In this document: piece by piece, positions 22,902 through 30,542 of the stretch
Position numbering within the stretch: the stretch's first letter is position 1
Layout: the number at the start of each line of letters is the position of its first letter
Origin: an uncultured Lachnospiraceae bacterium
GTDB taxonomy: Bacteria > Bacillota > Clostridia > Lachnospirales > Lachnospiraceae
Length of the DNA: 34,523 nt
Assembly: GCA_937965795.1 (NCBI GenBank)
Contig: CALCMD010000066.1
Span: 1 to 34,523, forward strand
Direction of reading: 5' to 3'
Translations under genes and position numbers: made by a program
Notes under the pieces: model-generated
Database searches by the model: none
What the model was told of the DNA's origin: nothing
What the model saw: the letters and a program-made list of their open reading frames with translations, nothing else

Positions 22902-23951
22902 ATGGATTTACAGGAAACGTTAGAGAAAATCGTGCCTCTGGACGAGGCGGCGATGGAATACAGCAGAAAGCGCTGGGACAGCATTGCGCATCCGCTTCAC
23001 AGCCTGGGAAAGCTGGAGGACATGGTGGTGCGGATAGCGGGAATTACAGGGAATCCGGACGTCCGCCTGGAGAAAAGGGCGCTGGTTCCCATGTGCGCGG
23101 ATAACGGCGTGGTAGAGGAAGGAGTCACACAGACAGGACAGGAGATTACCGCGCTGGTGACGGAAAACTTTGTCCTGGGAAAGGCGGCTTCCAGCATTAT
23201 GTGCAAAAGCGTGGGGTGCGATATGTTTCCCGTGGATGTGGGCGTTGCCGCAGAGGTAAGCATTCTGAACCGGAAAATCGCCTATGGGACGAAAAATATG
23301 GTAAAAGAGCCTGCTATGAGCAGGGAACAGGCGGTACGAGCCATTGAGACGGGAATCGAAGTGGCAGGGCTGATGAAGGAAAAGGGGTATCAGATCATTG
23401 CCACAGGGGAAATGGGAATCGGTAATACCACGACCAGCAGCGCGGTGGCATCTGTGCTTTTGGAGCTTCCGGTTGAGAAGATGACCGGAAGGGGAGCAGG
23501 GCTTTCGACTGAGGGGCTGATGCGGAAAATCAACGCCATTCAGAAAGCGATAGAGCTTCACAAGCCGGATAAAAACGATGCGGTGGATGTGCTGGCAAAG
23601 GTCGGGGGTTTTGACATTGCCGCCCTTGTAGGGCTGTATCTGGGCGGAGCTGCGCTTCACATTCCGGTCGTGATTGACGGGGTGATTTCTGCTACGGCAG
23701 CCGTGGCGGCGGCAGCGATATGCCCTCTGGCAAAAGACTATATGCTGGCGTCCCATGTGTCAAAGGAGCCTGCGGGGGCGCTGCTTCTGGAAAAGCTGGG
23801 AAAGGAAGCGCCGCTGCACTGCGATATGTGTCTTGGCGAGGGAACGGGAGCGTTGAATCTCTTCCCGCTTCTGGATACAGGGCTGGCGGTCTACCATAGT
23901 ATGAAAGACTTTGAAAACTGGGGCATGGAGGCTTATCAGCCGTTGGATTAG
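22902..23951 (+). CDS. cobT: Nicotinate-nucleotide:dimethylbenzimidazole phosphoribosyltransferase
   Basis: CobT makes the alpha-ribazole phosphate used for the lower ligand, from NaMN and a base. The 349-residue protein shows KPLHSLG-like PLHSLGKLED, MCADNGVVEEGV, GEMGIGNTTTS (Glu170), GGFDIAALVG and LGEGTGA with the catalytic-type Glu313. The residue before LGEGTGA is Cys310 where many family members have Arg (MRLGEGTGA), and the ADNGV segment replaces the more common ADHGV. These may reflect a different base preference but this cannot be judged from sequence. A consensus AAGGAGG ribosome-binding site precedes it. No base-synthesis genes (bluB or bza) are nearby. Confidence 0.93.
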   Translation: MDLQETLEKIVPLDEAAMEYSRKRWDSIAHPLHSLGKLEDMVVRIAGITGNPDVRLEKRALVPMCADNGVVEEGVTQTGQEITALVTENFVLGKAASSIMCKSVGCDMFPVDVGVAAEVSILNRKIAYGTKNMVKEPAMSREQAVRAIETGIEVAGLMKEKGYQIIATGEMGIGNTTTSSAVASVLLELPVEKMTGRGAGLSTEGLMRKINAIQKAIELHKPDKNDAVDVLAKVGGFDIAALVGLYLGGAALHIPVVIDGVISATAAVAAAAICPLAKDYMLASHVSKEPAGALLLEKLGKEAPLHCDMCLGEGTGALNLFPLLDTGLAVYHSMKDFENWGMEAYQPLD

Positions 23952-23960
23952 GAGAAGCCG

Positions 23961-24476
23961 ATGATAACATTGATTACGGGGGGAAGCGGAAGCGGGAAGT
24001 CTGCCTATGCAGAAGGGGTCGTTATGGGCTTTGGAGACAGGGACAGAATTTATATTGCGACGATGTTTCCCTTTGATGAAGAGAGCCGCCGGAGGATTGA
24101 ACGGCACCGGAAGATGCGGGCAGAGAAAAACTTTACGACGATTGAGTGCTATACGGGACTAAAAAATGTGGAAGTACCGGAGGGGGCCTGCGTACTTTTG
24201 GAGTGCATGTCAAATCTTACTGCGAATGAAATGTACCGGGAGGACGGGGCAAAGGAGCATACGGTTTTTGAGATTCTGGAGGGTATTCGGAAGGTGGACG
24301 CACAGGCGGGACAGCTTGTGATCGTCACAAATGAAATTTTTTCCGACGGCATGGAGTATGATTCAGAGACGACACGCTATCAGGCATATTTAGGAGAGAT
24401 GAACCGGGAAATCGCAAAGCTTGCCGCGACAGTGACAGAGGTGGTATACGGGATTCCCCTGGTGCGGAAAGGATAG
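23961..24476 (+). CDS. cobU: Adenosylcobinamide kinase / phosphate guanylyltransferase (CobU)
   Basis: CobU phosphorylates adenosylcobinamide and transfers GMP from GTP to form adenosylcobinamide-GDP. The 171-residue protein has a perfect P-loop GGSGSGKS (residues 7-14) and the ERHRKMR segment that contains the guanylylated histidine in characterised CobU. The C-terminal part is unusual: the family TNE is present, but the following G-x-G-V-V-P is replaced by FSDGMEY. A second, complementary CobU-like gene lies at 25270-25656. It starts 9 bases after cobT and ends 4 bases before cobS. Confidence 0.88.
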   Translation: MITLITGGSGSGKSAYAEGVVMGFGDRDRIYIATMFPFDEESRRRIERHRKMRAEKNFTTIECYTGLKNVEVPEGACVLLECMSNLTANEMYREDGAKEHTVFEILEGIRKVDAQAGQLVIVTNEIFSDGMEYDSETTRYQAYLGEMNREIAKLAATVTEVVYGIPLVRKG

Positions 24477-24480
24477 AAAA

Positions 24481-25251
24481 ATGGGAAGATTGTGGAATAG
24501 TTTTAAGATTGCCTTTTCCATGTATTCAAAAATACCGATGCCGAAAAGTGAGTGGACAAAGGAAAATATGAGGTATGTCATGTGTTTCTTTCCTCTGATT
24601 GGCGTCATCATCGGGGGGATTTCCTGGATGTGGGGCTTTTGGGGAATGAGACTTGTGAACAGCCGTATTTTTTATGCCGTGGCGCTTCTTTTGATTCCTG
24701 TCATGGTGACAGGCGGGATTCATCTGGACGGGCTTCTGGATACCTCCGACGCCCTTCACTCTTATCAGCCAAGAGAGAGAAAGCTGGAAATTCTGAAGGA
24801 TTCCCATGCGGGGGCATTTGCAATCCTTACGGCTGTGGTGTATTTTCTGGCGTATCTGGGCGTTTATCATGAGCTGACGCTTACCGGACTTCCGGTGGTG
24901 TGTATGGGGTTTGTCCTGTCCAGGGCGCTGGCAGGGTTTTCGATTGCGGCCTTTCCTATGGCAAAGAATACCGGGCTTGCGGCGGCATTTTCCGACGGGG
25001 CGCAGAAAACTTGTGTGAAAGTAGTTTGTGTCGTTTATGCGGCTGTCTGTATTGCCCTGATGCTTTGGTACAGCCTGGTCATCGGAGGCTGCGCCGTGCT
25101 GGGGGCTGCTTTGGAATACCTGTATTATTATAAAATGTCGATGAAAGAGTTTGGCGGCATTACGGGAGATTTGGCAGGATTCCATACGCAGATGTGCGAG
25201 CTGGTGATTGCGTTTTCCTGCGTAGCGGGAGAAATAATTATGAGAATGTGA
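24481..25251 (+). CDS. cobS: Adenosylcobinamide-GDP ribazoletransferase
   Basis: CobS joins adenosylcobinamide-GDP to alpha-ribazole (or its phosphate) in the membrane, the last assembly step. The 256-residue protein has several membrane segments and the metal-binding signature GIHLDGLLDTSDAL (about residues 80-93), followed by LKDSHAGAFAI. All acidic motif residues are present. ATG 24481 lies 4 bases after the cobU stop, with AAAGGAT upstream. Confidence 0.92.
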   Translation: MGRLWNSFKIAFSMYSKIPMPKSEWTKENMRYVMCFFPLIGVIIGGISWMWGFWGMRLVNSRIFYAVALLLIPVMVTGGIHLDGLLDTSDALHSYQPRERKLEILKDSHAGAFAILTAVVYFLAYLGVYHELTLTGLPVVCMGFVLSRALAGFSIAAFPMAKNTGLAAAFSDGAQKTCVKVVCVVYAAVCIALMLWYSLVIGGCAVLGAALEYLYYYKMSMKEFGGITGDLAGFHTQMCELVIAFSCVAGEIIMRM

Positions 25252-25269
25252 TGAGGAGAAACAGGACTT

Positions 25270-25656
25270 ATGAAGCTGATTACAGGCGGCGCTTTTCAGG
25301 GAAAAAAGGAGTATGCAAAGTTTCGGTTCGGGCTGAAAGATGAGGATATGACGGACGGGGCGCTGGCGTCTTTTGAAGAAATTTTCCAGTGCAGGTGTAT
25401 GTATCATTTTCATGAATGGGTGAAAAAGGGACTGAAAGAAAACTGGGATTTTCAGGGGCTTGAGGACAGGCTTCTTGCTTCGAATCCCCGCATACTTCTG
25501 ATTACGAACGAGCTGGGCTGCGGCGTGGTTCCCATAGATGCGTTTGACAGGAATTACCGGGAAACGGCGGGGCGCATCTGCACCCGGATTGCGGCAAAAA
25601 GCAATCAGGTCATACGGGTGGTATGCGGAATCGGGATGGTGATCAAGGATGCTTAA
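25270..25656 (+). CDS. Short divergent CobU-family protein
   Basis: The 128-residue protein begins MKLITGGAFQGKKEYAKF, a CobU-like start whose P-loop ends G-K-K instead of G-K-S/T, and it lacks the RHR histidine region. Its second half, ITNELGCGVVPIDAFDRNYRE and then AGRICTRIAAKS, matches the canonical CobU C-terminal pattern (NE-G-x-G-V-V-P and R-x-R-x-x-G) better than the full-length CobU at 23961-24476. So the two proteins have complementary well-kept halves. TGAGGAG lies upstream. It overlaps cobC by 8 bases. It may be a subunit of, or a substitute for part of, CobU; a catalytically dead paralogue is possible too. Confidence 0.7.
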   Translation: MKLITGGAFQGKKEYAKFRFGLKDEDMTDGALASFEEIFQCRCMYHFHEWVKKGLKENWDFQGLEDRLLASNPRILLITNELGCGVVPIDAFDRNYRETAGRICTRIAAKSNQVIRVVCGIGMVIKDA

Positions 25657-26239
25657 GATCATTTTGATACGTCACGGGAAAACATACGGGAATACGCTGG
25701 GCAGATATATCGGAAGCCGGACGGATGAGCCTTTATGCCAGGAGGGGATTCGCCGGCTGCGGGAGAACGCATATCCTCCGGCGGAGTATGTGTATACCAG
25801 CCCCATGCGGCGGTGCCTGGAAACGGCAGGGGTGATTTATCCCGGTGTTCCTGGCGGGAGCAATCCATTGCTGGCGGAATGTGATTTCGGGGCTTTTGAA
25901 AATAAAAATTATAAGGAGCTGTCAGGGGACGTCCGCTATCAGGCGTGGATTGACAGTGGAGGAACCCTGCCGTTTCCGCAGGGAGAGAGTCAGGAAGCGT
26001 TTCGGAAGCGTTGTGAAAAAGGTTTTGAACAGTGTGTGGAGGATGCCTGGGAAAAGGGGAGACGGCAGACGGCGATGGTCGTCCACGGCGGCACGGTTAT
26101 GAGTATCCTGTGCAGGTTTGCAGTTCCTGCCGGAGAGTATTTCCAGTGGCAGATCAAAAACGGGGAATACTATGAGCTGACGCTGGAGCGTGGACTCTGG
26201 GATAAAAAAAGGCAGCTCTATGCAATCAGGAAAGGATAG
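25649..26239 (+). CDS. cobC: Alpha-ribazole phosphatase-like histidine phosphatase
   Basis: CobC removes phosphate from alpha-ribazole 5'-phosphate or adenosylcobalamin 5'-phosphate. The 196-residue protein is a histidine phosphatase: LIRHGKTYGN with His9, then YTSPMRRCLETA, the ECDFGAFENKNY segment and VVHGGTVMSIL with the second His. Members of this branch with that acidic CDFG segment inside B12 operons are usually alpha-ribazole phosphatases; the operon position is the main support. The ATG overlaps the preceding CobU-like gene, and cbiB follows after 6 bases. Confidence 0.85.
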   Translation: MLKIILIRHGKTYGNTLGRYIGSRTDEPLCQEGIRRLRENAYPPAEYVYTSPMRRCLETAGVIYPGVPGGSNPLLAECDFGAFENKNYKELSGDVRYQAWIDSGGTLPFPQGESQEAFRKRCEKGFEQCVEDAWEKGRRQTAMVVHGGTVMSILCRFAVPAGEYFQWQIKNGEYYELTLERGLWDKKRQLYAIRKG

Positions 26240-26245
26240 TGTTAA

Positions 26246-27226
26246 ATGGCGAAGTGGACAGCATTGGCCCTGATTCTGGGCTTTTTGATCGATTTATTTG
26301 TGGGAGACCCCAGGTTTCTGTACCATCCGGTACGGATGATTGGAAACGGGATTTCCTTTTTGGAAAAAAGGCTGCGGAAGATATTTCCAGATACGCCGGG
26401 AGGAGAGCGGATAGGGGGACTGTTTCTGGTAATCCTTATCTGCATGGTTAGCGGGGGGATTCCGTTTTTGCTTTTGTATGGGGCGTATCATGTGCATACG
26501 GGTCTTGGCCTGGCGCTGGAAACCTTCTGGTGTTACCAGATGCTGGCCGCGAAATCTTTGAAAGAGGAGAGTATGCGGGTTTACGAGGAGTTAAAAGAAG
26601 GAAATCTGGAGCAAGCCAGATATGCCGTTTCCATGATTGTGGGAAGGGATACGGAGAACCTGACGCCAGAGGGCGTTACGAAGGCGGCGGTGGAGACGGT
26701 AGCGGAAAATACCTCGGACGGGGTGCTTGCACCGATGTTTTATATGGCGCTTGGCGGCGCTCCCCTGCTGTTTTTATATAAAAGTGTGAATACGATGGAT
26801 TCTATGGTGGGGTACAAAAATGAAAAGTATCTGAATTTCGGGAGATGTGCGGCGAAACTTGACGACGTGGCGAACTATTTTCCCGCCAGGATTTCCGCAT
26901 GGCTGATGATTGCCGCTTCGTACATGGGGGGATTTGACGGAAAAAATGCCAGAAAAATCTTTTTCAGGGACAGGTATCGCCATGCAAGCCCCAATTCCGC
27001 CCAGACAGAAGCAGTAATGGCGGGCGCCCTGCATATACAGCTTGCGGGAAACGCCTGGTATTTCGGCGAGTTCTATGAAAAACCAACGATCGGAGACGCA
27101 GACCGACCGATAGAGTATGAAGATATTAAAAGAGCGAACCGTCTTTTGTATCGAAGCGCCGCGCTGGGAGCTTTTCTTTTTGGGGCGCTGAGACTGGGAA
27201 TTATGGCGGTCCTTGCCATGTGCTAA
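26246..27226 (+). CDS. cbiB: Adenosylcobinamide-phosphate synthase
   Basis: CbiB attaches (R)-1-amino-2-propanol O-phosphate to adenosylcobyric acid at the membrane. The 326-residue protein has about five membrane segments, the N-terminal IDLFVGDPRFLYHPVRMIG signature, and the conserved ENTSDGVLAPMFY and NTMDSMVGYKNEKY segments; SPNSAQTEAVMAGAL is also kept. Length is normal. It lies between cobC and cobD with short gaps. Confidence 0.93.
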   Translation: MAKWTALALILGFLIDLFVGDPRFLYHPVRMIGNGISFLEKRLRKIFPDTPGGERIGGLFLVILICMVSGGIPFLLLYGAYHVHTGLGLALETFWCYQMLAAKSLKEESMRVYEELKEGNLEQARYAVSMIVGRDTENLTPEGVTKAAVETVAENTSDGVLAPMFYMALGGAPLLFLYKSVNTMDSMVGYKNEKYLNFGRCAAKLDDVANYFPARISAWLMIAASYMGGFDGKNARKIFFRDRYRHASPNSAQTEAVMAGALHIQLAGNAWYFGEFYEKPTIGDADRPIEYEDIKRANRLLYRSAALGAFLFGALRLGIMAVLAMC

Positions 27227-27239
27227 AGGAGAAGGGACT

Positions 27240-28283
27240 ATGACAAAGCTGCATATTCATGGAGGAGATGTTTACCGTTATCCCCATGCCATTGACTTCT
27301 CGTCAAACTGTAACCCTTACGGGACGCCGGAGGGGGTGAAACGGGCTGTGGCAGAAGCGGCGGAATTGATCTGCCATTATCCTGACGTACAGTGCCGGAA
27401 GCTGCGGGAGGCGCTGGCAGAGGAAGAGGAAGTTCCGGTTTCCGGGATTATCTGCGGAAATGGGGCGGCGGATTTGATTTTTGGGCTGGCGCTGGCCAGA
27501 AAGCCACGGAAGGCGTTGCTGCTTGCGCCGACCTTTGCGGAGTATGCGCAGGCTCTGCGTTCTGTAGGGTGTGAAATTGCGTATTGTCACTTAAAAGAGG
27601 AACAGGGATTTATTCCTCAGGAAAGTTTGCCGGACAGGATTACGGAGGATGTGGATATGGTATTTTTTTGCAATCCGAATAATCCCACAGGCGTTCTTAC
27701 GGAGGTGGATTTTCTGAGGAAGCTTGCAGATAAGTGCGCAGAATCACATGCCCTTTTTGTCGTGGACGAATGTTTTTTGGATTTCGTAAGGGAACCGGGG
27801 CGGCATACCATGAAGCCCTGGCTGGATGCGTACGACAATTTGTTTCTACTAAAAGCTTTTACCAAAAAATATGCGATGCCTGGAATCCGGCTGGGGTACG
27901 GCTTGTGCAGTAACGGGGAGCTGCTCGCACAGATGCGGGCGGTCATGCAGCCCTGGAATGTGTCGGCGGAGGCACAGGCGGCGGGCATTGCAGCCTTAAA
28001 GGAAAAAGAATATGTGCGGGCTACCATGAAAAAAATCGCCGGGGAGCGGGAATATCTGCTGGAGAAGCTAAAGGAAACAGGCGTTTTGGTTTATGGCTCC
28101 AGCGCAAATTATATTTTTTTTAAGGCGAACAAAGGTCTTTGGAAGGAATGCCTGGATGACGGGATTTCTATCCGGGACTGCGGAAATTATGAAGGGCTTG
28201 ACGAAGGCTTTTACAGAGTTGCCGTGCGTACGCGCAAGGAAAATGACAGGCTTTTAAAGACGCTCCGTGAAATCATGGAATAA
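27240..28283 (+). CDS. cobD: L-threonine-O-3-phosphate decarboxylase
   Basis: CobD forms (R)-1-amino-2-propanol O-2-phosphate, the CbiB substrate, from threonine phosphate, using pyridoxal phosphate. The 347-residue fold type I protein has HGGDVYRYP at the start, FCNPNNPTGVL (Asn147), VVDECFLDF, and the cofactor Lys209 in AFTKKYAMPGIRLGYG with Arg217. That pattern distinguishes it from its relative HisC reasonably but not absolutely; the position beside cbiB decides. ATG 27240 has AAGGAG upstream; an in-frame ATG at 27213 would overlap cbiB and the ribosome-binding site. The threonine kinase (PduX-type) is not in the window. Confidence 0.9.
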   Translation: MTKLHIHGGDVYRYPHAIDFSSNCNPYGTPEGVKRAVAEAAELICHYPDVQCRKLREALAEEEEVPVSGIICGNGAADLIFGLALARKPRKALLLAPTFAEYAQALRSVGCEIAYCHLKEEQGFIPQESLPDRITEDVDMVFFCNPNNPTGVLTEVDFLRKLADKCAESHALFVVDECFLDFVREPGRHTMKPWLDAYDNLFLLKAFTKKYAMPGIRLGYGLCSNGELLAQMRAVMQPWNVSAEAQAAGIAALKEKEYVRATMKKIAGEREYLLEKLKETGVLVYGSSANYIFFKANKGLWKECLDDGISIRDCGNYEGLDEGFYRVAVRTRKENDRLLKTLREIME

Positions 28284-28301
28284 AAAGAAAGGAACATTGT
28301 T

Positions 28302-29810
28302 ATGGTAAAAGCAATTATGGTTCAGGGTACGATGTCCAATGCAGGAAAAAGCCTGATCGCAGCAGGACTGTGCCGGATTTTTAAGCAGGACGGATACCGG
28401 GTGGCGCCTTTTAAGTCCCAGAATATGGCTTTAAATTCGTTTATTACAGAGGAAGGGCTGGAGATGGGAAGAGCCCAGGTAATGCAGGCGGAGGCGGCGG
28501 GCATTAAGCCTTCGGTTCTGATGAATCCCATTTTATTAAAGCCGACGAATGATGTGGGAAGCCAGGTGATTGTAAACGGGGAAGTCCTCGGCACGATGAG
28601 CGCCAGGGATTATTTTCAGTACAAAAAGCAGCTCGTTCCCAAAGTGCTGGAGGCGTACCATAAGCTGGAAAAAGAATACGATATTATCATAATAGAAGGG
28701 GCGGGAAGCCCTGCGGAAATCAACCTGAAGGCGGAAGATATTGTAAACATGGGCATGGCGAAGATGGCAAAGGCCCCGGTGCTTCTGGTAGGGGATATCG
28801 ACAGGGGCGGCGTGTTTGCGCAGCTTGTAGGAACCCTGATGCTCCTGGAAGAAGATGAGAAAAAGATGGTAAAAGGGATGATTATTAATAAATTCCGTGG
28901 GGATAAAACCATTCTGGAGCCGGGCGTGAAATTGTTAGAGGAAAAGACAGGGATTCCCGTGGCAGGGGTGGCGCCTTATTTGAATATCCAGGTGGAGGAT
29001 GAGGACAGTCTGACCGAACGCTTTTCGGGCAAGCAGGAAGTGGAGCTGATCGATATTGCTATCATCCGGGTTCCGAGAATTTCCAATTTCACGGATTTTA
29101 ACGCGCTGGAAGTCATTCCAGGGGTTTCTGTGCGTTATGTAAAAAGCGTGCGGGAGCTGAAAAACCCGGATATGATGATTCTTCCCGGCACGAAAAATAC
29201 GATGGAGGATTTGCTGTGGATGCGTCAGAACGGGCTGGAGGCCGCTGTGCTGAAAGCGGCTGCGGATGGAAAGATCATATTTGGTATCTGCGGCGGCTAC
29301 CAGATGCTGGGCATGACCCTGAAAGACCCCGGACACGTAGAAGCCGGAGGAGAGATCAAAGGCATGGGGCTGATTCCGATGGATACGGTATTTCAGGAGG
29401 CAAAGACAAGGACAAGAGTCACAGGCGTCTTTGGAAAGGTGGAAGGCCCGCTGGAAACACTGGCGGGAACAGAACTGGAGGGCTATGAAATCCATATGGG
29501 AGAGAGCAGGCTGCACGGCGGGGCGCGGTCTTTTACCGAAATCACGGATGGAGTAAAAGGAGAGAAAAAGCAGGACGGAGCTTTCTGTAAAAATGTGTAT
29601 GGCTCTTATGTGCATGGCATTTTTGACAGGGAGCAGGTGGCGAAGAAGGTAGTGGAAGCCATCGGAAGGAAAAAGGGAATTGACGTTTCTGAAATGACAG
29701 GCGTGGACTTTGCACAGTTTAAGGAAACCCAGTATGATTTGCTGGCGGACGGGCTTAGGAAGCATCTGGATATGAAGAAAATATATGAGATTCTGGAGGA
29801 GGGGATTTAG
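28302..29810 (+). CDS. cbiP: Cobyric acid synthase
   Basis: CbiP/CobQ amidates four side chains (b, d, e, g) of adenosylcobyrinate a,c-diamide. The 502-residue protein has the ATP domain with VQGTMSNAGKSLIAAGLCRI and FKSQNMALNSFIT, the PILLKPTNDVGSQVI segment, and a glutamine amidotransferase domain with Cys in FGICGGYQMLG and His in YVHGIFD. AAAGGAAC precedes ATG 28302. The stop is directly followed by cbiC with no gap. Confidence 0.95.
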   Translation: MVKAIMVQGTMSNAGKSLIAAGLCRIFKQDGYRVAPFKSQNMALNSFITEEGLEMGRAQVMQAEAAGIKPSVLMNPILLKPTNDVGSQVIVNGEVLGTMSARDYFQYKKQLVPKVLEAYHKLEKEYDIIIIEGAGSPAEINLKAEDIVNMGMAKMAKAPVLLVGDIDRGGVFAQLVGTLMLLEEDEKKMVKGMIINKFRGDKTILEPGVKLLEEKTGIPVAGVAPYLNIQVEDEDSLTERFSGKQEVELIDIAIIRVPRISNFTDFNALEVIPGVSVRYVKSVRELKNPDMMILPGTKNTMEDLLWMRQNGLEAAVLKAAADGKIIFGICGGYQMLGMTLKDPGHVEAGGEIKGMGLIPMDTVFQEAKTRTRVTGVFGKVEGPLETLAGTELEGYEIHMGESRLHGGARSFTEITDGVKGEKKQDGAFCKNVYGSYVHGIFDREQVAKKVVEAIGRKKGIDVSEMTGVDFAQFKETQYDLLADGLRKHLDMKKIYEILEEGI

Positions 29811-30461
29811 ATGAAAGCGCCGCTTGAAAATGTAAAACCAAAAGAAATAGAAACCAGGAGCTTTGAGATTATCACGGAGGAATTAGGAAATAAAAAGCTG
29901 ATTCCCGGAACGGAGTTAATCGTAAAAAGATGTATCCATACAAGCGCTGATTTTGAGTATGCGGATAACCTGTGTTTTTCCGAAGGCGTAGTGGAAAAAG
30001 CTGTGGATGCAATCAAAAACGGGGCGTGTATCGTGACGGATACCCAGATGGCAAAGGCGGGGATTAATAAAAAGGCGCTGGCGAAATACGGAGGCGAGGT
30101 ATACTGCTTTATGTCGGATGAGGATGTGGCGGCGAAAGCAAAGGAGCAGGGAAGCACCAGGGCAGTTGCCAGCATGGATAAGGCGGCCGAAATGGGAAAA
30201 CCTTTGATTTTTGCTATCGGAAACGCGCCGACAGCCCTGGTCAGGCTGTATGAACTGATAGAAGAGAAGAAAATTTCTCCTTATCTGATCATAGGAGTTC
30301 CGGTAGGCTTCGTAAACGTCGTGCAGTCAAAGGAACTGATTATGGATACGGATGCGCCATACATTGTTGCCAGAGGAAGAAAGGGCGGGAGCAACATAGC
30401 AGCCTGTATCTGCAACGCCCTGTTGTATATGATTGACAATGAGAGGGATTATTGGAAGTAA
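29811..30461 (+). CDS. cbiC: Cobalt-precorrin-8 methylmutase
   Basis: CbiC moves the C11 methyl to C12, producing cobyrinate. The 216-residue protein has the catalytic His43 in RCIHTSADFEYADN, TDTQMAKAGI, GVPVGFVNVVQSKELI and YIVARGRKGGSNIAACICNAL. GGAGGAGGGG lies immediately before the cbiP stop. It is the last gene of the operon, followed by the shared terminator. Its position at the far end, away from the other early-pathway genes, is unusual but not rare. Confidence 0.94.
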   Translation: MKAPLENVKPKEIETRSFEIITEELGNKKLIPGTELIVKRCIHTSADFEYADNLCFSEGVVEKAVDAIKNGACIVTDTQMAKAGINKKALAKYGGEVYCFMSDEDVAAKAKEQGSTRAVASMDKAAEMGKPLIFAIGNAPTALVRLYELIEEKKISPYLIIGVPVGFVNVVQSKELIMDTDAPYIVARGRKGGSNIAACICNALLYMIDNERDYWK

Positions 30462-30477
30462 TACTTCGTATGGAAAA

Positions 30478-30516
30478 CCCCTTGTGCAAATATTTTTCAG
30501 AGATTTGCACAAGGGC
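30478..30516. terminator. Bidirectional terminator between the convergent B12 operons
   Basis: CCCTTGTGCAAAT (30479-30491) pairs perfectly with ATTTGCACAAGGG (30503-30515), a 13-bp stem with an 11-base loop. On the minus strand GGTTTT follows the stem, on the plus strand only CTTTCG. It lies 17 bases after the cbiC stop and 27 bases after the cbiO-cbiK stop. Confidence 0.8.
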
Positions 30517-30542
30517 TTTCGAATAGGGGAGAATCTTCCGGT

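Noticed and set aside
24526..25662. 378-codon minus-strand frame opposite cobS and the CobU-like gene
   Set aside because: Antisense shadow spanning two genes with intact plus-strand families; no recognisable content.
28935..29765. 276-codon minus-strand frame opposite cbiP
   Set aside because: Antisense shadow of a strongly conserved gene; no support from start signals.
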